NCBI GenBank assembly: GCA_963677215.1
Contig: OY781919.1
Span: 1,922,001-1,986,000, forward strand
DNA length: 64,000 nucleotides
Source of the DNA: G963676795 sp963677215
GTDB taxonomy: Bacteria > Desulfobacterota > Desulfuromonadia > Desulfuromonadales > Geopsychrobacteraceae
Direction: 5' to 3'
Below, piece after piece: positions 24,307 to 32,514 of this stretch. A model generated the notes under the pieces. It ran no database searches. It was not told the DNA's origin and worked only from the letters and a program-made list of their open reading frames with translations. Position 1 is the stretch's first letter. The number at the start of each line of letters is the position of its first letter. Made by a program: the position numbers and the translations under genes.

Positions 24307-26991
24307 ATGTCCAATCAGAACGACGCCAAGTCGAATATGCAGCTTCAGGAAATAGAAGATAGGGAGTGGCGAGAGTCGCTCGATTATGTCCTGCAGGAGC
24401 ACGGGGCAGAGCGGGTGAAGGAGATTCTGCGTCAGTTGCAGATCCGCGCCCAGGAACAGGGGGTGAGTATTCCCTTTACCGCCAATACCCCCTACATCAA
24501 TACCATACCGACCGAGCAGCAGCCTGTCTATCCGGGTAATCGGGAGATTGAGCGGCGTATCAAGTCGATCATCCGCTGGAACGCCATGGCCATGGTTGTG
24601 CGAGCCAACCGCGAATCGGCCGGGATCGGTGGTCATATCTCCAGCTTCGCTTCGGTTGCAACCCTCTGGGAGGTCGGCTTCAATCATTTCTGGCGCGGCC
24701 GTACCGATAGCTTTCTCGGCGACATGGTCTATTTTCAGGGGCACGCATCTCCGGGCGTCTATTCACGAGCCTTCCTGGAGGGACGCCTGAGCGAAAAGGA
24801 TCTGGAGAATTTTCGTGCCGAGCTGAGCGAGGGGGGCGGCCTATCCTCCTATCCGCACCCCTTCCTGATGAAGAATTTCTGGGAGTTTCCGACCGTCTCC
24901 ATGGGACTGACGGCGATCAGCGCCATCTATCAGGCCCGTTTCAACCATTACCTGGCGGACCGCGGCCTGCGCAAGCCGAGCGGCCGCAAGGTCTGGGCGC
25001 TGCTCGGTGACGGCGAGATGGACGAGCCGGAATCGCTCGGTGCGATCAGCCTGGCTGCACGGGAGAAGCTGGACAACCTGATCTTTGTCATCAACTGCAA
25101 CCTTCAGCGTCTCGACGGCCCGGTCAGGGGCAATGGCAAGATCATCCAGGAGCTCGAGGCCGACTTCCGCGGTGCGGGCTGGAATGTCATCAAGGTCATC
25201 TGGAGCAGCGACTGGGATCCGCTCTTGGCCGCCGACAAAAGCGGCCTGCTGATCAAGCGCATGGAAGAGGTGGTCGACGGTGAAATGCAGCGCTATACCC
25301 CGCTCAATGGCGCCCGCATCCGCAGCGATTTCTTCGGCAAGTATCCGGAGCTGCTCGAACTGGTCAAGGGCTACACCGATGAACAGCTCGGTCAACTCAA
25401 GCGTGGTGGTCACGACCCGGTCAAGGTCTACGCGGCCTACAGGGCGGCAGTCGAGCACAAAGGAGCACCGACGGTCATTCTGGCACAGACCATCAAGGGT
25501 TACGGGCTTGGCGAGGCCGGCGAAGGGAAGAACATTACCCACTCGCAGAAGAAACTCAACGAAGATGAACTGAAAGAGTTCCGCACCCGCTTCAATATCC
25601 CGGTCAGCGATGCCGAGATCGCCTCGGCGCCCTTCTACAAGCCGGCCGAGGACAGCCCCGAGCTTACCTATCTGCAGGAGCGTCGCGCTACGCTTGGCGG
25701 TTACCTGCCGAGCCGCTTTGACGGCAGCAAGCCGATGGCCTGCATGACCGACTGGCTGGTCGAGGAGTACCTGGGCGGTTCCGGCGAGCGCGAACTGGCG
25801 ACGACCATGGCCTATGTCCATCTGCTCGCCAGACTGCTCAAGGATGAGGAGGTTGGCAAGCTGATCGTGCCGATCGTCCCTGATGAAGCGCGAACCTTTG
25901 GCATGGAATCGCTGTTTCGCCAGGCTGGCATCTACAGCCACGTCGGCCAGCTCTATGAGCCGGTCGACAAGGGGAGTCTGCTCTTCTACAACGAAAAGAA
26001 GAGTGGTGCGATCCTTGAGGAAGGCTTGAGTGAAGCGGGCTCGATGGCCAGTTTTATTGCGGCAGGGACCTCCTATTCAACCAATCATGTGCAGACGATT
26101 CCGTTCTACACCTTCTACTCGATGTTCGGTTTCCAGCGGGTCGGCGATCAGATCTGGCAGGCCTGTGACAGCCGCGCCCGCGGTTTCCTGGTCGGGGCGA
26201 CTGCCGGAAGGACCACCCTGGCCGGTGAAGGGCTGCAGCATCAGGACGGTCACAGCCATGTCCTGGCCCTCTCGTCGACGCGGATCAAGGCTTACGATCC
26301 GGCCTTCGCCTTTGAACTGGCATTGATCGTTCAGGAAGGGCTGCGGCGCATGTACTGCCACCAGGAAGACCTGATCTACTACCTGACCGTAGGTAACGAA
26401 ACCTACCGGATGCCGCCGATGCCTGATGAACCTGGTGTCAGGGAAGGGGTGCTTAAAGGGATGTACCGCTTCAAGCGCGCCGCCGGCGCAGAGAAGACCA
26501 GTGCTCATCTGCTCGGCAGCGGTGCCATTCTCAATGAAGTGCTCAAGGCGCAGGAGATCCTGGCCAGCGATTATTCCGTCGCCGCCGATGTCTGGAGCGT
26601 TACCAGTTACAAGGAACTCTATCAGGACGCGGTCGAGACTGAGCGCTGGAATCTTCTTCATCCCCAGGAACCGGCAAAGACCGCCTATCTGCAGGATCTG
26701 CTCGCAGACGAAGAGGGTATTTTCGTCGCTGCGTCGGACTATATGAAGATTCTGCCGGCGCTGATCGCCAAGTGGCTGCCCGGGCCGATCCACTGCCTGG
26801 GTACCGATGGTTTCGGGCGCAGTGAAAGCCGTGAGCGGCTGCGCGACTTCTTTGAGGTTGATGCGCGCCACATCGTCCTGGCAACCCTGGCCGAACTGGT
26901 CAAGAAGGGGGATGTCGATGGCGGGGTGATCGCCAAGGCTATGGCCGATCTGCAGATCAACCCTGACAAACTCAACCCCTATCACGATTGA
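24307..26991 (+). CDS. aceE: Pyruvate dehydrogenase E1 component, homodimeric
   Basis: 894 aa thiamine-diphosphate enzyme of the AceE type. Decarboxylates pyruvate and transfers the acetyl group to lipoyl-E2. The ThDP motif begins GDGEMDEPES (about 233-242), and the phosphate/active-site region GLQHQDGHSH is near 645. Start ATG 24307 follows AAGGAG with 9-bp spacing. First gene of aceE-aceF-lpdA. The enzyme in an apparently anaerobic lineage suggests an NAD-linked alternative to pyruvate:ferredoxin oxidoreductase. Confidence 0.96.
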   Translation: MSNQNDAKSNMQLQEIEDREWRESLDYVLQEHGAERVKEILRQLQIRAQEQGVSIPFTANTPYINTIPTEQQPVYPGNREIERRIKSIIRWNAMAMVVRANRESAGIGGHISSFASVATLWEVGFNHFWRGRTDSFLGDMVYFQGHASPGVYSRAFLEGRLSEKDLENFRAELSEGGGLSSYPHPFLMKNFWEFPTVSMGLTAISAIYQARFNHYLADRGLRKPSGRKVWALLGDGEMDEPESLGAISLAAREKLDNLIFVINCNLQRLDGPVRGNGKIIQELEADFRGAGWNVIKVIWSSDWDPLLAADKSGLLIKRMEEVVDGEMQRYTPLNGARIRSDFFGKYPELLELVKGYTDEQLGQLKRGGHDPVKVYAAYRAAVEHKGAPTVILAQTIKGYGLGEAGEGKNITHSQKKLNEDELKEFRTRFNIPVSDAEIASAPFYKPAEDSPELTYLQERRATLGGYLPSRFDGSKPMACMTDWLVEEYLGGSGERELATTMAYVHLLARLLKDEEVGKLIVPIVPDEARTFGMESLFRQAGIYSHVGQLYEPVDKGSLLFYNEKKSGAILEEGLSEAGSMASFIAAGTSYSTNHVQTIPFYTFYSMFGFQRVGDQIWQACDSRARGFLVGATAGRTTLAGEGLQHQDGHSHVLALSSTRIKAYDPAFAFELALIVQEGLRRMYCHQEDLIYYLTVGNETYRMPPMPDEPGVREGVLKGMYRFKRAAGAEKTSAHLLGSGAILNEVLKAQEILASDYSVAADVWSVTSYKELYQDAVETERWNLLHPQEPAKTAYLQDLLADEEGIFVAASDYMKILPALIAKWLPGPIHCLGTDGFGRSESRERLRDFFEVDARHIVLATLAELVKKGDVDGGVIAKAMADLQINPDKLNPYHD

Positions 26992-27000
26992 GGATAGCTT

Positions 27001-28338
27001 ATGTCTCTGGAAGTTGTTGTCCCTGAAGTCTCTGATGGCGTGAAATCGGGAACGGTAATTTCAGTCGCTGTTGCTGTTGGTGATCTGGTTGAAGAGGATC
27101 AGACCCTCCTTGAGCTGGAAACCGACAAAGCGGTTGTCGCCATTCCGTCACCGGCTGCCGGAAAGGTCCTGGAAATCCGTGTGGGTGAAGGAGATACCGC
27201 CGAGGTTGGTGCTGTCATCGCGGTGCTTGACGTTGCCAACGCATCGGCCACCAGTGAAAAGCCAGCCACTGCGACACCGGTGCCACCCGCAGCTGTTGTT
27301 GCTGCCGAGCCAGAACCGACTGAGCCGCCAAAAGCTGCGGTGTCACCTGCTTCGGCTTTACCAGTAGCAGATCCCGCACCGCTCGATTTGAGCCGGATCC
27401 GCCGTGATAACCAGGTCGCACCGGCGGCTCCTGTGGTCAGGCGTATTGCCCGAGATCTGGGCGTCGATATCTACCAGGTCCAGGGGAGTGGACCGGGAGG
27501 GCGGATCAGTGAGCAGGATGTGCGCAATTTTGTCCGTGAAACCATGACGCGGTTAAGAGGCGGACAGCCGCAGGTTGCCGCGTCCGAGTTCCGTGGCCTG
27601 CATGCCCAGCGGCCGCTGCCCGATTTTGCCCGCTGGGGCGAGGTTGAACGGGAAAAACTGAGCCGGGTTCGGGAAATTACAGCTGACGCCATGGCCTACG
27701 CCTGGTCGACGGTGCCGATGGTCACCCAGTACGACCGGGTTGATGTCGGTGCCCTTGAGCGCTTCCGTCAGCAGTACAATGCCAAGGCGGCCAAAGAGGC
27801 CAAGCTGACCATGACGGCGATCCTGCTTAAGGCCTGTGCCACGGCCCTGAAACTCTTCCCGCAGTTCAACAGCAGCCTCGATATGGCGGCCAGGGAACTG
27901 GTGCTGAAGAAATATGTCCACATCGGGGTGGCGGTCGATACACCGAACGGCCTGCTCGTTCCGGTTCTGCGCGACGTTGATCGAAAAGGGATTGCGACCC
28001 TGGCCACCGAGCTCAATGATGTTGCCGTCAAGACCCGTGAACGCAAGATCTCCCCAGCCGATCTGGACGGTGGCTGCTTCACCATCAGTAATTTAGGCGG
28101 CATTGGCGGCACCTCCTTTACGCCGATCGTCTATGCGCCGCAGGTCGCCATTCTCGGTGTCTCGCGCACGGAGACCGTGGCCCGCTGGAACGAGGCACAC
28201 AAGCAGTTCCTCCCTAAAGATGAGATGCCACTGAGCCTGACCTACGATCACCGGGTCATCGACGGGGCGGACGGGGCGCGTTTCTTACGTTGGATTTGTG
28301 AAGCGTTGGAAAATCCGCTGAACTTGGTCATGAAATGA
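27001..28338 (+). CDS. aceF: Dihydrolipoyl acetyltransferase (PDH E2)
   Basis: 445 aa. One N-terminal lipoyl domain with lipoyl-Lys43 in ETDKAVV, an Ala/Pro-rich linker (about 80-130), a peripheral subunit-binding domain (RRIARDLGVDIYQVQGSGPGGRI, about 145-170) and the acetyltransferase domain with the catalytic HxxxD in YDHRVIDG near the C-terminus. Nine bp after aceE. Its lipoyl domain is nearly identical to that of the downstream lpdA. Confidence 0.96.
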   Translation: MSLEVVVPEVSDGVKSGTVISVAVAVGDLVEEDQTLLELETDKAVVAIPSPAAGKVLEIRVGEGDTAEVGAVIAVLDVANASATSEKPATATPVPPAAVVAAEPEPTEPPKAAVSPASALPVADPAPLDLSRIRRDNQVAPAAPVVRRIARDLGVDIYQVQGSGPGGRISEQDVRNFVRETMTRLRGGQPQVAASEFRGLHAQRPLPDFARWGEVEREKLSRVREITADAMAYAWSTVPMVTQYDRVDVGALERFRQQYNAKAAKEAKLTMTAILLKACATALKLFPQFNSSLDMAARELVLKKYVHIGVAVDTPNGLLVPVLRDVDRKGIATLATELNDVAVKTRERKISPADLDGGCFTISNLGGIGGTSFTPIVYAPQVAILGVSRTETVARWNEAHKQFLPKDEMPLSLTYDHRVIDGADGARFLRWICEALENPLNLVMK

Positions 28339-28350
28339 CGGGAGATGATT

Positions 28351-30087
28351 ATGACTATTGATGTTGTTGTCCCTGAAGTCTCAGACGGTGTGAAGTCGGG
28401 AACCGTCATTTCTGTTGCTGTTGCCGTCGGTGATGCGGTTGAAGAGGACCAGACCCTGCTGGAGTTAGAAACGGATAAGGCGGTGGTCGCCATCCCTTCT
28501 CCACGGGCTGGCAAGGTTATCGAGATCCTGGTTGCGGAAGGGGATACGGCCAAGATCGGTGCGGTCATTGCCCGGCTTGATGGTGTGGACACCGCTACCG
28601 CTGTCGCTGTACCTGAAGCTCCACAAACTGGCACAGTGCAGGAAGCAGCATCAGAGGCGGCAAGAAACACTGAACCTGTTGCGGTTGCTGTACCTGATGC
28701 CAGCCAGTATGACGCTGAAATGGTCGTCATCGGCGCCGGCCCCGGGGGCTATGCGGCGGCTTTCAAGGCGGCAGAGCTGGGTATGAAGGTTACTCTTGTC
28801 GATCCGGAAGCCAACCCGGGCGGCGTCTGCCTGCACCGCGGCTGTATCCCGTCAAAGGCTCTGCTGCATGTCTCCAAGCTGGTCAATGAAGCGGAGGAAT
28901 CAGCTGAAATCGGTGTCACCTTTGCCAAACCGCAGATCGATGTGGAGCGCGTTCGCGCCTGGAAGAATGAGGTCATCGGCAAGCTGACCTCTGGTCTTGG
29001 CGGTAAGGTTCAGAAGATGAAGGTCGATTACATCCGCGGTCTGGCCAGATTCAAGGATGCCCACACCCTGAGCGTTTCCCCGGTCGATGGTCAAGAGCGG
29101 GAGCTGAGCTTTGCCCAGGCGATCATTGCCACCGGTTCACGCCCCAATATGATTCCGGGCTTGTCGGTCAGTGACAAGATCATCGATTCGACCGGCGCTT
29201 TGGAACTGGCCGATGTCCCAGCCAAGCTGCTGGTCATCGGCGGTGGCTATATTGGCCTGGAACTCGGCAGTGCCTACGCCGGGATGGGGAGTGAGGTGAC
29301 GGTTGTCGAGATGACCGACGGCCTGTTGCCAGGTTGTGACCGCGATCTGGTTTCTGTGCTTAAACGACGGCTGGACAAGAAGTTCGCTGCTATCCTGCTC
29401 AAGACCAAAGTTGCCAAGCTCGATGAAACTGCAGGGGGGGTCGCTGTCACCTTTGAAGATGCCAAGGGGGAGCAGTCGACCCGGCAGTTTGACAAGGTGC
29501 TGGTATCCATCGGCAGGCGACCCAATACGGAAAACATTGGTCTGGAAAATACCCGGGTCGAGGTGAACAAACACGGTTTTGTCGAGGTTGACGGCCAGCA
29601 GCGGACTGCTGAACCCCATATCTTCGCCATTGGCGATATTGCCGGGGATCCGATGTTGGCCCATAAGGCTTACGGTGAAGCCAACGTTGCGGCAGAGGTC
29701 GCCGCCGGGCGCAAGGCCGTTTTTGAACCGCGGGCGATCCCGGCTGTGGTCTTTACTGATCCTGAAGTGGCCTGGTGCGGCCTGACGGAAAACCAGGCGC
29801 GCGAACAGAAGATCAAGGTCAAGACGGCCAAGATGCCCTGGCGCGGTAACGGCCGGACCCTGACCCTTGGCCGGGAAGACGGCATGACCAAGCTGATTGT
29901 CGATCCGGAAACCGATCGTCTGCTTGGTGCCGCTGTCGCCGGCCCTGGGGCTGGTGAGCTGATTGCTGAACTGGTCGTGGCCATGGAGATGGCCGTCGTC
30001 TCGGAAGACTTGCGTCACTCCATCCACCCGCACCCGACCCTCTCCGAAACCATCTACGAAGCGGCGGAGATGCTGTTTAAGCCTTGA
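28351..30087 (+). CDS. lpdA: Dihydrolipoamide dehydrogenase with N-terminal lipoyl domain (PDH E3)
   Basis: 578 aa. Residues 1-78 are a lipoyl domain with Lys43 in ETDKAVV, fused through a short linker to a full E3 flavoprotein: FAD site VVIGAGPGGYAAA, redox disulfide CLHRGC, NAD site VIGGGYIGLELG, and C-terminal HPHPTLSE with the catalytic His-Glu pair. It reoxidises dihydrolipoyl groups of E2 using NAD+. ATG 28351 is preferred over 28345 because GGGAG would abut the latter. Lipoyl-E3 fusions are known in several bacteria; the near-identity to the aceF domain is notable. Confidence 0.95.
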   Translation: MTIDVVVPEVSDGVKSGTVISVAVAVGDAVEEDQTLLELETDKAVVAIPSPRAGKVIEILVAEGDTAKIGAVIARLDGVDTATAVAVPEAPQTGTVQEAASEAARNTEPVAVAVPDASQYDAEMVVIGAGPGGYAAAFKAAELGMKVTLVDPEANPGGVCLHRGCIPSKALLHVSKLVNEAEESAEIGVTFAKPQIDVERVRAWKNEVIGKLTSGLGGKVQKMKVDYIRGLARFKDAHTLSVSPVDGQERELSFAQAIIATGSRPNMIPGLSVSDKIIDSTGALELADVPAKLLVIGGGYIGLELGSAYAGMGSEVTVVEMTDGLLPGCDRDLVSVLKRRLDKKFAAILLKTKVAKLDETAGGVAVTFEDAKGEQSTRQFDKVLVSIGRRPNTENIGLENTRVEVNKHGFVEVDGQQRTAEPHIFAIGDIAGDPMLAHKAYGEANVAAEVAAGRKAVFEPRAIPAVVFTDPEVAWCGLTENQAREQKIKVKTAKMPWRGNGRTLTLGREDGMTKLIVDPETDRLLGAAVAGPGAGELIAELVVAMEMAVVSEDLRHSIHPHPTLSETIYEAAEMLFKP

Positions 30088-30126
30088 GCTGACTGAGCTG
30101 ACAGAGTCAGTTCATAATTCGGTGTT

Positions 30127-30163
30127 GCCCGTTTGAGGAGCCTGCTCCTCATCGGGCGCTTTC
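30127..30163 (+). terminator. Hairpin terminator after lpdA
   Basis: Interrupted stem GCCCG..GAGGAGC/GCTCCTC..CGGGC spanning 30127-30157 with a two-base loop, followed by a weak T tract (CTTTCC). Confidence 0.6.
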
Positions 30164-30318
30164 CGTTGAGTTGGCATGAGCAGTTGCTGTGCAGGATGAA
30201 TGGTTTACGTCAGTATTTAAAAAGTTTTTTTTCCAACTTTGTCAACGCTGGAAAAAGTAGGTCGCCAGCCGGTGCTTCAGCCCTGTTGTGGTTAATGGCC
30301 CGATGATTCCTTCCCCTG

Positions 30319-30486
30319 CTACGCAGCAGCCGGTAACTGTTGTTCTCTGGTTGGTTGAGAGCGCTGCGTACGTTTGAAGTGGGAGAACATATGCTTGAGT
30401 TGCTCGGCCTGTCTGGATAGCTCCTCTGCAGCCGCAGCTGATTCTTCGGTCGTGGCCGTATTCTGCTGGACTGCCTGGTCGATCTT
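30319..30486 (-). pseudogene. Chemoreceptor (MCP) C-terminal remnant
   Basis: Minus-strand reading gives a 55-residue stretch starting KIDQAVQQNTATTEES, then AAAAEELSRQAEQLK, ending with a stop at 30319-30321. This is the conserved C-terminal coiled-coil end of methyl-accepting chemotaxis proteins. The signalling hairpin tip, HAMP and sensor domains are absent: directly upstream in this frame the similarity stops near 30486. It is the tail of a deleted MCP gene. Confidence 0.75.
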
Positions 30487-30602
30487 CCGGAAGGAGAATT
30501 TGCTGCTGCCGGAGCCGTTCCGTTGCCGCTTCCGCTACAGGCCAACAGAAACAGGTAGGAGATGGCTCTTGCAAAATAGGTTCTTAATATGATGTCGGTC
30601 AT
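30487..30602 (-). pseudogene. Lipoprotein-like 5' fragment joined to the MCP remnant
   Basis: ATG 30602 on the minus strand opens a frame with a lipoprotein-like signal (ARAISYLFLLACSGSGNG, lipobox LLAC), which runs into the MCP tail in a different frame. No ribosome-binding site is evident. It looks like the front end of one gene joined to the back end of another by deletion. The frame stays open to 30210 but downstream residues have no recognisable character. Confidence 0.3.
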
Positions 30603-30752
30603 TTTTATTTTAAGCCAATAAAAACAAATAACAGCACATTGTTCATGAGAATATATCGCAGGTAATCCGCAGCGATTATGATTCTCTGCATCCTTTGATA
30701 TAATTTCAATTATCAGGAAGCACGTGCTGCTGTTCAGTGAAAGGGTAAACAA

Positions 30753-31910
30753 ATGAAAACATTCCGAATATTTGTTGTGTTGCTGTTGTTTCTGGTCGCG
30801 GCACTGCTGACCTCCTGTGGAGGGGGAGGCGGAAGCGGAAGTTCCAGTGCTGGAGAAGGGATAATCTCGCTCTCGCTGACGGATAGCACGACAGAAGAAT
30901 ACAAAGCCGTCTATGTCACGATAGACAGTGTCGAAGTTCGTGTTGGTGAGGGGGGTAGTTGGCAGGTCGTTGCTACGCCTGCTGCAACCTATAATCTGCT
31001 GGAACTGGTCAATGGAGTGTTCGAGCCGTTGGGACTTGATTCTTTGCCTGCCGGAGATTACGGACAGATCAGATTGATGATCGGTACAGATCCTGATGCC
31101 GGTACCAATATCCTTGGTGTCGACCATCCCTTTGCCAATTATGTAGTTACCCTGACGGATGAAAATCATGAACTTAAGATCCCCAGTGGTTTTCAGACCG
31201 GCCTGAAAATTGTCAAGGGGTTTACCATCAATGAAAATCAGACGACAGAGCTGATCCTTGATTTCGATGCGGCAAGATCGGTCGTTAAGGCCGGATCGAG
31301 CGGAAAGTATCTGCTCAAGCCGACGATCAAGGTTCTGGCGACTGTCGATTATGCAAGTGTCAGTGGTATCGTCGTCTCTGCTGAAGTGCCACTTGAGGGA
31401 GCTTTTGTCTCGGCACAAACAACGGATGATGAGGCTTCGCTCTTTGACCAGGTAGAGGTCGTGGCCGGAACCTTGTCCAGTGATGGACTGGAGTATGATG
31501 ACCTGGGAGAATATGCTCTTTTCCTTGAACCGGGGATCTATAATTTTGTTGCAACAAAAGATGGTTACCTGCCGCTCTGTTATCGTCAGGAGTTGACTTC
31601 AGCTGAGATGGCGATAGTTGATTTCAATCTTGTGGCTATTGAAGCCGAGCGAACTGTGGCAATAAATCTAACCATCTCGGCTGCGGAAGAGGAGAGTTAT
31701 GCCTCTTTGCAGGTCCGTCAGCAGCTGGAATGCGGTAACGGAGAAGAGAGCGTCATCATCAAAACTATCGAACTTGGTGATGGTGGAAGCTATGAGATGA
31801 TCCTGGCTCCTGGTAACTATACGTTGATCGCTTCCGTACTTGGCCGGGATACCGTGCAGACTCCGCTATTGATTGAAGACATTGATGTGTCGCTGGATCT
31901 TGTGCTGTGA
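30753..31910 (+). CDS. DUF4382 lipoprotein
   Basis: 385 aa. Signal peptide with lipobox LLTSC, then a Gly/Ser linker (GGGGGSGSSS). Residues about 35-190 match the DUF4382 pattern (SLTDSTTEEYKAVYVTIDSV...YNLLELVNG...LPAGDYGQIRL). The rest contains a carboxypeptidase-regulatory-like beta sandwich (SGIVVSAEVPLEGAFVSAQ...LEPGIYNFVATKDGYLP). DUF4382 lipoproteins are common in Geobacter relatives; their role is unknown, probably cell-envelope. The 10-bp palindrome AGCACGTGCT lies about 25 bp upstream. Confidence 0.85.
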   Translation: MKTFRIFVVLLLFLVAALLTSCGGGGGSGSSSAGEGIISLSLTDSTTEEYKAVYVTIDSVEVRVGEGGSWQVVATPAATYNLLELVNGVFEPLGLDSLPAGDYGQIRLMIGTDPDAGTNILGVDHPFANYVVTLTDENHELKIPSGFQTGLKIVKGFTINENQTTELILDFDAARSVVKAGSSGKYLLKPTIKVLATVDYASVSGIVVSAEVPLEGAFVSAQTTDDEASLFDQVEVVAGTLSSDGLEYDDLGEYALFLEPGIYNFVATKDGYLPLCYRQELTSAEMAIVDFNLVAIEAERTVAINLTISAAEEESYASLQVRQQLECGNGEESVIIKTIELGDGGSYEMILAPGNYTLIASVLGRDTVQTPLLIEDIDVSLDLVL

Positions 31911-31918
31911 ATATTGGC

Positions 31919-31947
31919 TTGACTTTTTTGTTGGTCGCCATTAATGT
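31919..31947 (+). promoter_or_regulatory. Sigma-70 promoter for the GEMM riboswitch transcript
   Basis: TTGACT (31919-31924), 17-bp spacer, TAATGT (31942-31947). The predicted start, near 31954, falls just before the first paired base of the riboswitch, supporting both calls. Confidence 0.6.
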
Positions 31948-31957
31948 ATCTTCGTAA

Positions 31958-32036
31958 TTTCGATAATAGCAAACCCAGGGCGACCTGGGGACGCAAAGCC
32001 ACGGGTCCCACGTTGGATAGCCGGGCTGCCGAAGAT
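31958..32036 (+). ncRNA. GEMM-I cyclic dinucleotide riboswitch, probable cGAMP-type variant
   Basis: Contains the conserved blocks AGCAAACC, then a CCCAGG/CCTGGG stem capped by the GNRA loop GCGA (31974-31989), then GGACGCAAAGCC (31989-32000), ACGGGTCC, and the receptor AGCCGGGCTGCCG (32019-32031). The P1 stem TTTCG/CGAAG (31958-31962 with 32030-32034) closes it. The base before GCAAACC is A (31968), where classical c-di-GMP members have G; that substitution has been reported for the cGAMP-responsive GEMM-Ib group in Geobacter (from memory). A terminator follows 15 nt later, so ligand binding probably controls readthrough. Confidence 0.9.
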
Positions 32037-32051
32037 AGAAACAAAAGCCAG

Positions 32052-32083
32052 GGTCCTGCTTCGTCTTCGAGCAGGGCCTTTTT
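32052..32083 (+). terminator. Riboswitch expression-platform terminator
   Basis: Stem GGTCCTGCT/AGCAGGGCC (32052-32060 with 32070-32078), 9-nt loop, then TTTTTGTTTT. It lies between the aptamer and the coding gene, the usual layout of transcription-attenuating switches. Confidence 0.85.
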
Positions 32084-32115
32084 GTTTTCTTCGTATTACG
32101 TCTAGGAGAAAGACG

Positions 32116-32514
32116 ATGGCAGTAAAGAGTTTATGGGGCAGTATCGATGATTTGTCGGCAATGAAAGTTCCTCATGAGGTTATTGTCGAGCAGGGAGAGG
32201 TGCTGACACAAATATCCAAGGGAATGCTGGAGATGCACATCGAACGTAAGCAGAATAACGCAATCTTCAGTTATGATGTTCTGATCGGCCTTAAGGGGCA
32301 AAAGCTGCGGCAGCGAATTCTGCGCCTGACGCATGACATCAAGCTGTATCCCGCCATTCTTCATGATGAGCAGGGTTCGCACGAGTATAAGTGCAAAGAT
32401 CAGGAAGCGTTTGAAGAGAGTTTGGGGCAGATTCTTTCTTCGCCAGATACTGCCCTGGTGATCCGAGGTTTTCTGGCGCAGGCTCGTCTCGGTGGTGACG
32501 ATACCCTAGTATGA
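32116..32514 (+). CDS. Hypothetical protein under GEMM riboswitch control
   Basis: 132 aa, no signal peptide or membrane segment. Mixed alpha/beta composition, beginning AVKSLWGSIDDLSAMKVPHE; I recognise no domain. ATG 32116 has TAGGAG with 7-bp spacing. It is the only gene after the riboswitch and meets the convergent DUF3187 gene end to end (stop codons adjacent at 32514/32515). Since cGAMP or c-di-GMP control in this lineage is tied to surface electron transfer and attachment, it may act there, but that is inference. Confidence 0.8.
   Translation: MAVKSLWGSIDDLSAMKVPHEVIVEQGEVLTQISKGMLEMHIERKQNNAIFSYDVLIGLKGQKLRQRILRLTHDIKLYPAILHDEQGSHEYKCKDQEAFEESLGQILSSPDTALVIRGFLAQARLGGDDTLV

Noticed and set aside
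24307..30087. 2-oxoglutarate or branched-chain dehydrogenase complex
   Set aside because: The E1 is the single-chain AceE type with its own characteristic motifs, which indicates pyruvate dehydrogenase.
30210..31418. Minus-strand frame of 402 codons spanning the DUF4382 gene and the gap before it
   Set aside because: Most of it is antisense to the DUF4382 lipoprotein gene; only its middle contains a lipoprotein-like start, which is listed separately as a fragment.
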